A stretch of 64,000 nt of DNA from Peptoniphilaceae bacterium (GCA_028723425.1 JAQYEZ010000038.1:17256-81255); one strand, 5' to 3'; numbered from the stretch's first letter, positions 8,828 to 18,073 are shown. Numbers and translations are program-made. Notes: a model not told the origin generated them from the sequence alone.

Positions 8828-9672
8828 TTATATTTTTTATCATTAGGTTGATAATCTACTAGCTTAAAGTCATCTATGGTGAAATCTTTGAATTCTTTGA
8901 CAGCTGGATTTATTATAAGCTTTGGAATCTTAGTTTCATCATAAGTATTTCCCATAATATCCTCAACTATTGGTATGTGCCTTTTATATATATGAGCATT
9001 TTGAATAAAGTGAACAAATTGACCTGGTTTAAATCCTGTTACTTGGCTAACCATTCTCATAAGGGCATAATATTGAAAAGCATTTATACCTCCAGGTGCA
9101 GCTGCTGCCAAAAAATCTCCTGATCTTTGGATTAAAGTCATATTTAAATAATCTCCCGTTACTGTCCACATAGTCAAAAATGCACATGGTATTAAAGTCA
9201 TATCAGACAAATCATCGACATCATAGAGTGACATTATAAGTCTTCTATTTAGAGGATTATCTCTAAGTTGTTCTATAAGCCTGTCAATTTGATTTGTTAT
9301 TTTCTTGGTTTCTGGAGAAACAAACTCCTTATTTATTTGATAGCCATAGGCTTTTCCAAGATTTCCCTCTTTATTTTTCCATGAATCCCAATATTTTACC
9401 TTATACTTACGAGCCAATAAATTTACATCATTTGACCTGTCTTTATAAATCCATAAGATTTCTTTGATAGCAGACTTCCAAAATATTTTCCTTAAGCTAA
9501 TTATAGGGACAACTCCTTTCTCATAGGTCACTACTTGTTGGGGTAAATATTTTGTATAAGCCTTGTTTCCATCTTCCCAAACTGGTCTTACATCATTTTT
9601 TCTTTCTTCTTCATCATAACCATTTTCTAGAATATTTTTTGCAAATTCTATATATTTTTTATTTACATCCAT
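8809..9672 (-). CDS. thyA: Thymidylate synthase ThyA
   Basis: ThyA makes dTMP from dUMP using methylene-tetrahydrofolate. The 287-residue protein contains the catalytic Cys in LIPCAFLTMW, the phosphate-binding block QRSGDFLAAAAPGG, the dUMP-binding region NAFQYYALM and HIYKRHI near the C-terminus. The frame extends upstream to 9735, but the ATG at 9672 starts at MDVNKKYIEFAK, which fits family N-termini. No convincing ribosome binding site is visible, so the start is uncertain. The terminal residues (NIDIAL) lie in the 21-bp repeat. No dihydrofolate reductase gene is adjacent. Confidence 0.93.
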   Translation of the reverse strand: MDVNKKYIEFAKNILENGYDEEERKNDVRPVWEDGNKAYTKYLPQQVVTYEKGVVPIISLRKIFWKSAIKEILWIYKDRSNDVNLLARKYKVKYWDSWKNKEGNLGKAYGYQINKEFVSPETKKITNQIDRLIEQLRDNPLNRRLIMSLYDVDDLSDMTLIPCAFLTMWTVTGDYLNMTLIQRSGDFLAAAAPGGINAFQYYALMRMVSQVTGFKPGQFVHFIQNAHIYKRHIPIVEDIMGNTYDETKIPKLIINPAVKEFKDFTIDDFKLVDYQPNDKKYNIDIAL

Positions 9673-9773
9673 AATACTTTTATTATATATGATATTTGTA
9701 ATCTTTGCATCAAAAAAGACTTTTAAAATAAACAAAAGTCCTTATTGATTATAATAATTATTTAACGATTCTC

Positions 9774-10016
9774 TTATTTTTTCCCTTGAATAGCATTGAT
9801 AATGGCAAGTAAAATTACTGCTCCTACAACGCCAACAACAATTTGACCGATATTACCGCCAGCTTTAAGACCAAAAAGTCCAAATACCCATGAACCAATG
9901 GCTCCGCCAATAATACCAACAATAACATTAGCTATGATACCCATTTGAGCATCTTTCTTCATTATCATACTAGCTATCCAGCCAGCAATTCCGCCTAAAA
10001 TTAATGACCAAATCAT
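9774..10016 (-). CDS. GlsB/YeaQ/YmgE family small membrane protein
   Basis: This 80-residue protein has three hydrophobic helices rich in glycine (WSLILGGIAGWIAS, IIANVIVGIIGGAIGSWVFG, IVVGVVGAVILLAI). It matches the transglycosylase-associated/GlsB family of small stress-related membrane proteins, whose exact role is unknown. GGAGAG sits upstream of the ATG at 10016. It appears to be a single gene, divergent from the two-component operon. Confidence 0.88.
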   Translation of the reverse strand: MIWSLILGGIAGWIASMIMKKDAQMGIIANVIVGIIGGAIGSWVFGLFGLKAGGNIGQIVVGVVGAVILLAIINAIQGKK

Positions 10017-10173
10017 ATTATTCTCTCCTTTATTTTATTGATTGTATTATATTTATACCCATTTTTTAGATTTTAATCATGAATTAATAATAATAAGATT
10101 TTCTTGAAATTACCTTGTCTAAAAATAGGGCTATATTTACTTTTTTTGCTTAGCTAAATAAATTAAAAATACG

Positions 10174-10182
10174 TGGTATAAT
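10174..10182 (+). promoter_or_regulatory. Extended -10 promoter of the two-component operon
   Basis: TG at 10174-10175, one base, then TATAAT at 10177-10182 is a full extended -10 element. No good -35 is visible at the right distance, which extended -10 promoters can do without. It lies 20 bp before the response-regulator ATG. Confidence 0.6.
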
Positions 10183-10202
10183 AAGAAATGAGGTGAAAAC
10201 TT

Positions 10203-10916
10203 ATGAATGATATTAATATTTTGATAATAGAAGATGAAGAAATCATCGCTAATATAATAAAGACAGCTTTGGAAAAAGAAGGTTATAAGGTATTTTTAGC
10301 CTTTGATGGCAAAGTAGGTTTGGAAATTTTTGACCAAAACCAAATAGATTTAGTAATACTTGACCTTATGCTTCCAAAAGTATCTGGAGAAGAAGTAATA
10401 AAAGAAATCAGATCTAAATCTGAAGTTCCAGTTATTATGACTACTGCAAAGATTGATGAAGAAAATATTATTAATGGTCTAAGGCTTGGAGCTGATGATT
10501 ATATAAAAAAACCTTATTCATACAAAGAATTAGTAGAAAGAGTAAAAACTGTATTAAGAAGAATTGAAAAATACAACCTTCCAAGGGCCGACTTAATCAT
10601 CACAACCGATGGTAGGCTTGAAATGGATTTAGAATATAATAGATTTTTTAAAGACGGCAAGGAAGTTTTTTTAACCAAAAATGAATTTCAAATTATTAAA
10701 ACTCTTTTCTCAAATCCTAACAAGATTTTTACAAGAGAGGAAATTATTGAACTTACCTTTGGTTATGACTACGATGCCTATGATAGAGCTATAGATACCC
10801 ACATCAAAAATATTCGTCAAAAAATTGAAGATGATCCAAAAAAACCAGTTTATATTAAAACTATTTATGGAATGGGCTATAAGTCTGGTGGCTTAGATGA
10901 CGACATTAAAAAATAA
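10203..10916 (+). CDS. OmpR/PhoB-family response regulator
   Basis: A 237-residue two-domain DNA-binding regulator. The receiver domain starts with the acidic pocket IIEDEE, has the phosphoacceptor Asp in DLMLPK (about residue 54) and the conserved Lys in KKPYS. The C-terminal winged helix shows FLTKNEFQIIKTL and the recognition segment RAIDTHIKNIRQKI. It overlaps the following kinase gene by 20 nt, so the pair is translationally coupled. Its targets are not shown by the sequence, but the S41-like gene two steps downstream is a likely member of its circuit. Confidence 0.96.
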   Translation: MNDINILIIEDEEIIANIIKTALEKEGYKVFLAFDGKVGLEIFDQNQIDLVILDLMLPKVSGEEVIKEIRSKSEVPVIMTTAKIDEENIINGLRLGADDYIKKPYSYKELVERVKTVLRRIEKYNLPRADLIITTDGRLEMDLEYNRFFKDGKEVFLTKNEFQIIKTLFSNPNKIFTREEIIELTFGYDYDAYDRAIDTHIKNIRQKIEDDPKKPVYIKTIYGMGYKSGGLDDDIKK

Positions 10917-12213
10917 AATTTTAAAAAACTTTATAGCCGGCATCCTTGCCTGCATACTTATTTTTTCTATCTTGGTATCATTTTTACTGGGAAGAATTTC
11001 AAGAAATTATATAGAACAAACCCAATATATAAAACCTGACAAAGTAAAAAATGAATTCCAATATATAATGGCAAAAAATAATACCCATCTTTTAAGTGAA
11101 AGACTTTTGGAATATTCAAAAAGAGAAGATGTAAATATAGAAGTACTTGATTCAGACAAAACCTCTATTCTTAGGGTTGATGGCCTTAAGAATATTCCCA
11201 AATCACTTCTTGAAACAAAAAAGTATTCCTTAGTTTCTCCAGAAGATAAGGAGTATATTGGTGAACTTCAAATTACATATGAAAAGCAAAGTGATGCAGT
11301 AGAAGAATTAAGAAAAAATTTTACTGCATCTGTTCTTATTGCTATAACTTTTTCTATATCAATTGGAGGAATCATAGCCCTTATTTTATCTTATAACATT
11401 ACAAAACCAATAATCTCTATTTCTGATGCTACTTTAAAGATTAGAGATGGTGACTATGATATTAAACTTGATGAGTCTGTTATAGAGGAACTTGAAAACT
11501 TAAAGGAGAATATTACCTATCTTTCTATTAACCTTAAAAACCAAGAAAATATTAGAAAACAATATGCTCAAGATATATCTCATGAATTAAGAACGCCTCT
11601 AACCAACCTTCAACTTTATATAGAAGCTCTAAAAGATGGACTTGTAGATTTAAATGATGAAACCTTGGATATGATCTTAAATGAAGTATTAAGATTAAAC
11701 ACCTTAGTAACTAATCTAAATAAAACTTTCCAAGATAATATAGAATATATGAAAGTAAATAAAGAATCCTTTAACCTTTCCAAGCACTTAGACCTTATTG
11801 TAAAAAACTTTATGCCTAGGTCCAAGGCAAATAATATAAATTTTGCTACAAAAATCCAAGAAAATGTAATAATATATTCTGATAAGGAAAAAATTACCCA
11901 AATTGTCCAAAACTTGATATCAAACGCCTTTAAAGCTATTGGTGAAGATGGAAATATAACTATAAAACTTACAGAAAATAAAGAAAAGATTATTATTGAT
12001 GTTGAAGATGACGGTGTTGGTATAAGTAAAGAAAGACTACCTATGATTTTTGGTAGATTTTATAGGATTGACGATGCAAGAAATACCAAAGAAAATGGAC
12101 TCGGTCTGGGTCTTTCTATTACAAAAAACTTTGTCGAATCTTTGGGAGGAAGAATTAAAGTTTCATCCGAACTTGGCAAGGGTACAAAGTTTACCGTAAG
12201 TTTTTCCAAATAA
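10897..12213 (+). CDS. Membrane sensor histidine kinase
   Basis: The 438-residue partner kinase has two membrane helices (about 8-32 and 143-168) enclosing a short extracytoplasmic sensor region of about 110 residues. A HAMP linker and HisKA domain follow, with the phospho-His in QDISHELRTPL (about 229), then the ATPase domain with N box (QNLISNAF), G1 (DDGVGI) and G2 (GLGLGLSI). The sensor domain is not recognised. It starts inside the regulator gene and ends 19 nt before the S41-like membrane protein, indicating one operon. Confidence 0.95.
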   Translation: MTTLKNKILKNFIAGILACILIFSILVSFLLGRISRNYIEQTQYIKPDKVKNEFQYIMAKNNTHLLSERLLEYSKREDVNIEVLDSDKTSILRVDGLKNIPKSLLETKKYSLVSPEDKEYIGELQITYEKQSDAVEELRKNFTASVLIAITFSISIGGIIALILSYNITKPIISISDATLKIRDGDYDIKLDESVIEELENLKENITYLSINLKNQENIRKQYAQDISHELRTPLTNLQLYIEALKDGLVDLNDETLDMILNEVLRLNTLVTNLNKTFQDNIEYMKVNKESFNLSKHLDLIVKNFMPRSKANNINFATKIQENVIIYSDKEKITQIVQNLISNAFKAIGEDGNITIKLTENKEKIIIDVEDDGVGISKERLPMIFGRFYRIDDARNTKENGLGLGLSITKNFVESLGGRIKVSSELGKGTKFTVSFSK

Positions 12214-12232
12214 TTTATAAATAGGAAAATAT

Positions 12233-13603
12233 ATGAGAAAAAAAAGAAAAATAAGCCCTTCCAGGGATAAATATATTAAACAAAGAAAAAAAGATGTGAC
12301 TATCAAACAAAAAAGTCCATCTTCTAGAAAAAGAGCCCAAAAAAGAAAAAAGCAAATGCAAAAAGTCTATAGAAGAAGAAGGATAATCCTAGCTTTTGCT
12401 TGTTTTCTTATAATTTTCGGTCTTGGTAATTTTGTTATTAACAAAATAAACTCCTACGGCTCTTACTCCTATCCTAACTTTAGAGATCAAGTAAGAGAAG
12501 ATATGGGCAAAGAGATTTTTATAGGGTCTACAGATGATAGATCCCTTACTACAGCAGAAAAACTTTCAGACCTTGAAACACTTTATGAGACTATTTCTAG
12601 AAACTATGCAGTAAGAGCATCAAACAGAGATGACTTTGTTAATTTTGTTAAAGCATATGAAATAACCAAAAAGAAGGTCCTACTAACCAAAACAGATCAA
12701 GAATATTTTGATCTTTTGATAAAATACACAGATCTTTTGGCCAATAGCAGAAGTAAAATATTGGATAAAAAATCATACGATGACTTACTAGACTACTACA
12801 AAAACAACAACAAAACTTACAAGTCTAAAGTAATCCAAAATCCACAGGCTGTAAATAGATACAAGAGAATGATTAGTGAAAAATATCCAGAAAAACAATC
12901 AATTTTTACTTTAAGATCTCATGTCTTAATTCTTTCAATGAATGACTTTAAGCCAGGAAATATAAATAAGGATATCAAAGAATTTACAAAAATAATAGAG
13001 CAAAACCAAGGCTTATCAAAAATATTGATAGACCTTACAGACAATGATTCTCTGGATAATGTATATTGGCAAAAATTCTTGCCTTTACTAGCTCACAAAA
13101 ACTATGAGGATACTTATATGGTATTTTATAGGGGTCAAATAATTAATAAGTCTCTGGAAGATATGAAAAAAGAAAATAAGAATTTCCAAACAACTTTTGT
13201 TAAAAATCAAGCTTCCAAGTATAGAGAAAAACTTGATCAAATTGATTTAAATGACTATATGTATTATGATGAAGTTAAACTAAATTTAGAAAATGACAAT
13301 AAGATTAAAAAAATGGGAATTTATGTAATTTTAAATGATAAATCTTCAAATGAAGCTATAAACTTTGCCAAATCCCTAAAAGAATCATCTGATGCTATGC
13401 TAATTAAAAATTCTAGCAAGACTGATCCTTCGCAAAATGATTTGATAAATAACTATCCTGTTGACTTCTTTGTCCTTGAACATTCTGGGCTTTTGGTTTC
13501 TATAGACAATTCATTTTCAACAAAAAAAGATCAATCATATCTATCTTATGATCAATTCATAAATACGGATAACCCTCTTGAGGCTATCTTATCAACACTA
13601 TAA
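12233..13603 (+). CDS. Membrane-anchored protein with degenerate S41-peptidase-like fold (putative)
   Basis: Function unknown. The first 50 residues are extremely Lys/Arg-rich and cytoplasmic, followed by one membrane helix (about 51-70) and an extracytoplasmic domain of about 385 residues. Its layout resembles S41 (tail-specific) peptidases: an N-terminal helical part (LSDLETLYETI), a strand resembling the 'LDLRGNGGG' region (KILIDLTDND) and one resembling the catalytic-Ser strand (GIYVILNDKSSNEA). The clear catalytic Ser/Lys context is missing, so it may be a non-catalytic homologue. This reading is from motif order only. It lies 19 nt after the kinase and may be the sensor's partner or output. 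Confidence 0.6.
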   Translation: MRKKRKISPSRDKYIKQRKKDVTIKQKSPSSRKRAQKRKKQMQKVYRRRRIILAFACFLIIFGLGNFVINKINSYGSYSYPNFRDQVREDMGKEIFIGSTDDRSLTTAEKLSDLETLYETISRNYAVRASNRDDFVNFVKAYEITKKKVLLTKTDQEYFDLLIKYTDLLANSRSKILDKKSYDDLLDYYKNNNKTYKSKVIQNPQAVNRYKRMISEKYPEKQSIFTLRSHVLILSMNDFKPGNINKDIKEFTKIIEQNQGLSKILIDLTDNDSLDNVYWQKFLPLLAHKNYEDTYMVFYRGQIINKSLEDMKKENKNFQTTFVKNQASKYREKLDQIDLNDYMYYDEVKLNLENDNKIKKMGIYVILNDKSSNEAINFAKSLKESSDAMLIKNSSKTDPSQNDLINNYPVDFFVLEHSGLLVSIDNSFSTKKDQSYLSYDQFINTDNPLEAILSTL

Positions 13604-13608
13604 AAGCA

Positions 13609-13648
13609 GAGAGCTATTACTTATTTTTTATTTTGTAATAGCTCTTTT
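13609..13648. terminator. Hairpin between convergent transcripts
   Basis: GAGCTATTAC (13611-13620) pairs with GTAATAGCTC (13635-13644) around a 14-nt T-rich loop, followed by TTTT on the plus strand. It ends the two-component operon and can also serve the oxidoreductase gene on the minus strand. Confidence 0.75.
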
Positions 13649-13652
13649 AATC

Positions 13653-14639
13653 TTATATATTATCTGATGGGTAAATAATTCCAGCTCCAAGTCTTGCTTC
13701 TTCTACTAAGTTTAATACCTTTATTGAATGTTGAAGTTTTTCTTTCATCTTCTTATAATCTTTTTCTCTTATTATTCTTTCAAATTCCACAAACTCATAA
13801 TATAGCCTGTGCTCATCATTTTGAACATTTATTCTTTTAGAATCTTTATTATTTAAATTCAAGTCAAAATATCTAACTTCATTTGGCACTTCAAAAACTA
13901 TGGAGCCCTCATCGCCTTGTATTGTAGAATTTAATGGAGCGGTAGAATCTTTTGCTCCTATTGCTATAGCCTTAAAATCTCCATAATCTAAGCATAGGAT
14001 ACCTGATGTATCAATTCCTTTATTTACATTAGCAAGATAGGTTGATTTTTGAGGTTGTCCAAATAGGTCAACCATAAGATGAATATTGTAGATATTTAAA
14101 TCAACCAAGGCTCCCCCATCTTTGTTCACATCAAATACAGGTGCAATTTTTCCTACTTTAAAGGCATCATATCTAGATGAATATTGAGAATAGTTAAAGC
14201 TTACTATTCTTACATTTCCTATTTCTTTAAGAGAATCTTTTATCTTTGCTACATTTGGCAAATAAATATTAGAAATTGCCTCTAGTAAAATAAGATTTTT
14301 ATTTCTTGCAAGATCAATTAATTCATTTAATTGTCTGCTATTAGAAGTAAATGGTTTTTCACAAATTACATGCTTATTTGCCTTTAAAGCTTTTTTTGCC
14401 ATATCATAATGCAAAAAATTTGGAACTGCTATATAAGTAACCTCTACATCAGGATCATTTAGCAAATCTTCTCCCGTTTTATATGCTTTTTTTATCCCAT
14501 ATTCTTCTTTTAATTGTTGACATTTTTCATAAGATCTTTCTGTAGAGCCAATAGCTTCAAGTTCTATATCCTCAATTTTTCCAATAAAACTTAGGACATC
14601 TTTTACTATTTTGCCACTACCTATTATCCCTAATTTCAT
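13653..14639 (-). CDS. Gfo/Idh/MocA family NAD(P)-dependent oxidoreductase
   Basis: The 328-residue protein begins with the Rossmann motif GIIGSGKI, has the nucleotide-binding strand TYIAVPNFLHYD and the active-site block HVICEKPFTSN with the conserved Lys-Pro. The C-terminal half is the usual alpha/beta substrate domain. Family members oxidise or reduce sugars, inositols and related compounds; the substrate cannot be told here. GGAGG lies upstream of the ATG at 14639. It begins 10 nt after the HEPN-like gene, so the two may be co-transcribed. Confidence 0.9.
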   Translation of the reverse strand: MKLGIIGSGKIVKDVLSFIGKIEDIELEAIGSTERSYEKCQQLKEEYGIKKAYKTGEDLLNDPDVEVTYIAVPNFLHYDMAKKALKANKHVICEKPFTSNSRQLNELIDLARNKNLILLEAISNIYLPNVAKIKDSLKEIGNVRIVSFNYSQYSSRYDAFKVGKIAPVFDVNKDGGALVDLNIYNIHLMVDLFGQPQKSTYLANVNKGIDTSGILCLDYGDFKAIAIGAKDSTAPLNSTIQGDEGSIVFEVPNEVRYFDLNLNNKDSKRINVQNDEHRLYYEFVEFERIIREKDYKKMKEKLQHSIKVLNLVEEARLGAGIIYPSDNI

Positions 14640-14649
14640 ATAACCTCCA

Positions 14650-15561
14650 TTAATATTTATTATGAGCTATCTCTATCTCCTCTATCATATCTCTACCGTC
14701 TAGCATTTTCTTTATATTTTTTACATCAAGTATAATAATCTCATGCTTATTTAAAGTTGCTTTTGATTTTTCTGTCAAAAATGAAGTATTTATAACCAAA
14801 AGTGGTTTTATCTTGCCAAGTATGCCTTCCAAATTATCGATCATATCTAAAACAAAATTATGGTCAATTTCATCCTTACTATCATAATTCTTAACCTTTA
14901 TAGCATATCTCATATCACCCTTTTTTGCATAAAGGTCAAACTTGGTTGATACTTGGTATTCTTCTTGGTAGTCTTCAACCCCATAGCCGCACTTTTCAAG
15001 AGCTATTGTAACCAATCTCCTTGAAGTTAAATCTTCATTAATCTTTCTAAGAGCATGGAGTAGATTTTTCGGTACTATCTTAAAAATACCCGTAACAGCC
15101 TCACTATATTTATCAACTGACTTAGTATCAAAACCAATAATCAAGTCATCTACAATGTTAAAAGATCCATGAGCTATAGCATTTCTTATATGTCTTAACA
15201 TTGACTCTGCCTTAGTTTCATTGTCCGATTTTGTAAAAATCAATTTTTGAGAATTGGTACAAATTCCTTTCTTGTAAAAATTCACTATATCAGGATCAAT
15301 CTTGTCTGTAAATAATACATCCTCATCTCTAAGTTTCATATAGGACATTATCTCCAAAAAAGTGTAATTATCATATAGAATATTAGAAATTAACTCGTTA
15401 GATTTTGATTGAACTGAGGATATATCTGGCACATACCATAAAAGATAAGATATTGCCTCCCACAAATCCTTTGTCATTGGCAAGGGTATCACTTTATGTA
15501 TCAAAGAATATTTTTTTATATCTTTGCACGAATCTATCTCAAATTTGTCTGTAAGCTTCAT
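14650..15561 (-). CDS. Two-domain protein: HEPN-like RX4H motif plus Mrr-like PD-(D/E)XK fold
   Basis: Not recognised as a named family. Residues about 115-145 contain RHIRNAIAHG; R126-X4-H131 fits the RX4-6H active-site motif of HEPN ribonucleases found in toxins and phage-defence proteins. Residues about 200-290 resemble a restriction-endonuclease (Mrr-like) fold: FDLYAKKGDMRYAIKVKNY, then LLVINTSFLTEKSK and a late strand IIILDVKNI. The usual acidic/Gln-X-Lys pair reads K-V-K here, so metal-dependent cleavage may be lost. GGAGAAGGTG precedes the ATG. It sits next to an oxidoreductase and divergent from a radical SAM gene. Confidence 0.6.
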   Translation of the reverse strand: MKLTDKFEIDSCKDIKKYSLIHKVIPLPMTKDLWEAISYLLWYVPDISSVQSKSNELISNILYDNYTFLEIMSYMKLRDEDVLFTDKIDPDIVNFYKKGICTNSQKLIFTKSDNETKAESMLRHIRNAIAHGSFNIVDDLIIGFDTKSVDKYSEAVTGIFKIVPKNLLHALRKINEDLTSRRLVTIALEKCGYGVEDYQEEYQVSTKFDLYAKKGDMRYAIKVKNYDSKDEIDHNFVLDMIDNLEGILGKIKPLLVINTSFLTEKSKATLNKHEIIILDVKNIKKMLDGRDMIEEIEIAHNKY

Positions 15562-15641
15562 ATAATCACCTTCTCCATATATTTACCCCTATTAGTAAAA
15601 ATTAATAAAACAATTTGCCTACACTTTATTAAAAATAACTG

Positions 15642-15647
15642 TATAAT
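15642..15647 (+). promoter_or_regulatory. -10 box of the radical SAM gene
   Basis: A TATAAT hexamer lies 22 bp before the ATG at 15670, with no strong -35 at 16-18 bp. It is the best promoter candidate in the 108-bp divergent gap. Confidence 0.4.
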
Positions 15648-15669
15648 ATTGTCTAGAAAAGGAGGACTT

Positions 15670-16548
15670 ATGCATTATACAGGTCAAGTTTATAGACCAC
15701 CCCTAGAAGCCTACACACCATTATTGGAGGTAACTATTGGGTGCTCACATAATAAATGTGCTTTTTGCACTATGTACAAACAAACACCTTTTAGCCTTGC
15801 GCCAAAAGAAAATATAGAAGCAGATTTAAAGGAACTTTCAAATTATGATTCTTTTATAGATAGGATTTATCTATTAAACGGTGATCCCTTTGTTCTTTCT
15901 ACAGATAAACTTGTAGATATAGCAAATATGATTCATTCAAATCTTTCTAATGTAAAGACCATAACTTGTTATGCTTCTTTTTATAATTTAAAAAACAAAT
16001 CAGTTGACGAGCTTAAAAAGCTAAAAAGTTTGGGATATAATGAACTTTATATAGGCGTAGAAAGTGGCTATGATAAAGTTTTATCCTACCTTAACAAAGG
16101 AGCAAATCTTGATGAATATAAGGAGGGCTTGGAAAAATTAAAAGAAGCCTCTATAGAATATCATGCTATTATTATGCTAGGAATTGCAGGAAGAGGAAAT
16201 TCTAAAATAAATGCTCAAAAAACAGCAGAATTTTTAAATCTTTACCCTCCAAGATCTGTTTTTCCTATGACTACTGATGTACAAAAAGGATCCATGCTTT
16301 ATGAAATGAGAAAAAATGGTTTGTTTGAAGAAGCGACCATAAGAGAAATATTAGAAGAGCAAATCGAATTAGTAGAAAATCTACAACTTGATGATAATGC
16401 TCTTTACTCATCAGCTCATGCAGTTAATATGTTGTCTATAAGACATAGATTTAAAAATAAGGATAAGATACTTGAAAAGCTACATTATGCTTTAAATCAT
16501 GCACCTGATGAAATACTAAACTCTACCAACCAAAGAGTTGCTAGATAA
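15670..16548 (+). CDS. Radical SAM protein with CX4CX2C cluster motif
   Basis: A 292-residue radical SAM protein. The cysteines C25, C30 and C33 in GCSHNKCAFCTMY are spaced CX4CX2C rather than the usual CX3CX2C, so it belongs to a variant group. The block YNELYIGVESGYDKVLSYLNKG is the SAM/substrate barrel region seen in the wider HemN/Elp3-like superfamily. The reaction is unknown. The frame opens further upstream at 15496, but the ATG at 15670 has GGAGG and starts just before the motif strand, and this choice removes an overlap with the divergent gene. Confidence 0.85.
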   Translation: MHYTGQVYRPPLEAYTPLLEVTIGCSHNKCAFCTMYKQTPFSLAPKENIEADLKELSNYDSFIDRIYLLNGDPFVLSTDKLVDIANMIHSNLSNVKTITCYASFYNLKNKSVDELKKLKSLGYNELYIGVESGYDKVLSYLNKGANLDEYKEGLEKLKEASIEYHAIIMLGIAGRGNSKINAQKTAEFLNLYPPRSVFPMTTDVQKGSMLYEMRKNGLFEEATIREILEEQIELVENLQLDDNALYSSAHAVNMLSIRHRFKNKDKILEKLHYALNHAPDEILNSTNQRVAR

Positions 16549-16552
16549 GATA

Positions 16553-16596
16553 AAAGGCTCTTAGAAAAGATAAAAATCATCTTTTATAAGAGCTTT
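16553..16596. terminator. Hairpin between convergent genes
   Basis: AAAGGCTCTTAGAAAAGAT (16553-16571) pairs with ATCTTTTATAAGAGCTTT (16579-16596), with two mismatched positions and a 7-nt loop, followed by T-rich DNA. It can end both the radical SAM gene and the MATE gene. Confidence 0.7.
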
Positions 16597-16621
16597 AATT
16601 CTTTTATTATAAAAACTATCT

Positions 16622-18064
16622 TTACTTGCTATAAATTTCTTTTGTAATATTTCTATCTTTATTTGACAAATTTTTAACCCATATTCTCTTTTTAACCAGA
16701 CTAAGTCCTAAAATTACTTTATACAAATCTACTAAACATATTATCATGTACATATTAACAATAGAAAGATTTGTATAGTGGGCAAGAAAGTAAGATACAG
16801 GAAATGATACAAAGATTGTTCCAACAGAGTCAAACAAAAGAGTAATTATTGTCTTGCCACCAGACCTAAGAGTAAAGTAGGAAGCATTGTAAAGTGAGCC
16901 AATCCAAAGTAAACCTCCTCCTACTCTTAACATATTTGTTGCAGTTAGCTTTACATTTAGACTAGTGTTGTAAAAGTTTGGGAAAATTGGTGCTAGGCTA
17001 AACAAAATTAATCCTAAAACAAAAGCTACAATACAGTCAAAGACTATAAGTTTTCTATCTGTATCCACAGCTTCTTCTATCTTATTTGCCCCTAAAAGTC
17101 TACCAACAACTATAGAAATACAATCTCCCATAGAAAGATGAAAGACTACAAAAAGTCCAATTATAGTAGAAGAAATATTGTAACTTGCCAAGGCTTCTAT
17201 ACCTCTTATAGAATAGGATTGAGTTATAGCTGCATTTCCTACTGAATATAAGATTTCATTTATAATAAGAGGAATGCCTCCCTTGGTAATATCTTTAAAA
17301 AGTTCTTTGTCTATATGGAAATCTTTGAAAAAATGCTCATAAAATCTAAATCTATGCTTATTATTCTTTGCAAGATAAATAAAAAGACTTAGTTCCACAA
17401 ATCTAGATATAATCGTTGCTATGGCTGCTCCTTTTGGACCTAAGGCTTTAAATCCAAATTTACCAAAGATAAGTATCCAGTTAAAGACAAAATTCACAAA
17501 AACTGTAACTATAGCAACAAACATTGGAAGTCTTGTTTCTCCATCTACTCTCATTGAAGAAGAAATAGCTTGAGAAAAGGCAAAGGGAATAAAACCTATA
17601 GTCATAATTTTTATATAAGATAAAGCATAGGCTGTTGTTTTAACAATATTTTCTGTAGAATTTGCTTCTTTATTCATAAAAAGAGAAAGTAGATTATCTC
17701 CAAATTTAAAGAAAATAAAAATTGCCAATATAGAAACAAAACTTCCTGTAACAATATTATAATAAATACATGATCTAACCTTATTATAGTCTTCTTTTCC
17801 TGCAAATTGAGCAGCAAAAATCGATGCTGCCGAAATTAGCCCAAAAATAGCAAGATTAAAAATTGCTATTAGCTGATTGGCGACAGAAACACCAGACATG
17901 GCAAGAGTACCTGTTTGGCCAACCATAATATTATCCAACATATTCACAAAGCCTGTAATAAGTTGTTGAATAATTATCGGTATGGCAAGGATTAGTATAT
18001 TCTTATAAAATTTTTTGTCTCCGAAATATTTATCAAAATTTATATATTTTGATATCTGCATCAT
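16622..18064 (-). CDS. MATE family efflux transporter
   Basis: A 480-residue, 12-helix membrane protein with the MATE signature features: the opening ILAIPIIIQQLITGFVNMLD, GQTGTLAMSGVSVANQ, and the matching second half beginning GGIPLIINEILYSVGNA. MATE proteins export cationic drugs or metabolites using sodium or proton gradients; this substrate is unknown. GGAG lies before the ATG at 18064, with a second ATG directly after. It may be read with the broken hydrolase gene upstream, 9 nt away. Confidence 0.93.
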   Translation of the reverse strand: MMQISKYINFDKYFGDKKFYKNILILAIPIIIQQLITGFVNMLDNIMVGQTGTLAMSGVSVANQLIAIFNLAIFGLISAASIFAAQFAGKEDYNKVRSCIYYNIVTGSFVSILAIFIFFKFGDNLLSLFMNKEANSTENIVKTTAYALSYIKIMTIGFIPFAFSQAISSSMRVDGETRLPMFVAIVTVFVNFVFNWILIFGKFGFKALGPKGAAIATIISRFVELSLFIYLAKNNKHRFRFYEHFFKDFHIDKELFKDITKGGIPLIINEILYSVGNAAITQSYSIRGIEALASYNISSTIIGLFVVFHLSMGDCISIVVGRLLGANKIEEAVDTDRKLIVFDCIVAFVLGLILFSLAPIFPNFYNTSLNVKLTATNMLRVGGGLLWIGSLYNASYFTLRSGGKTIITLLFDSVGTIFVSFPVSYFLAHYTNLSIVNMYMIICLVDLYKVILGLSLVKKRIWVKNLSNKDRNITKEIYSK

Positions 18065-18073
18065 TTTCTCCTT

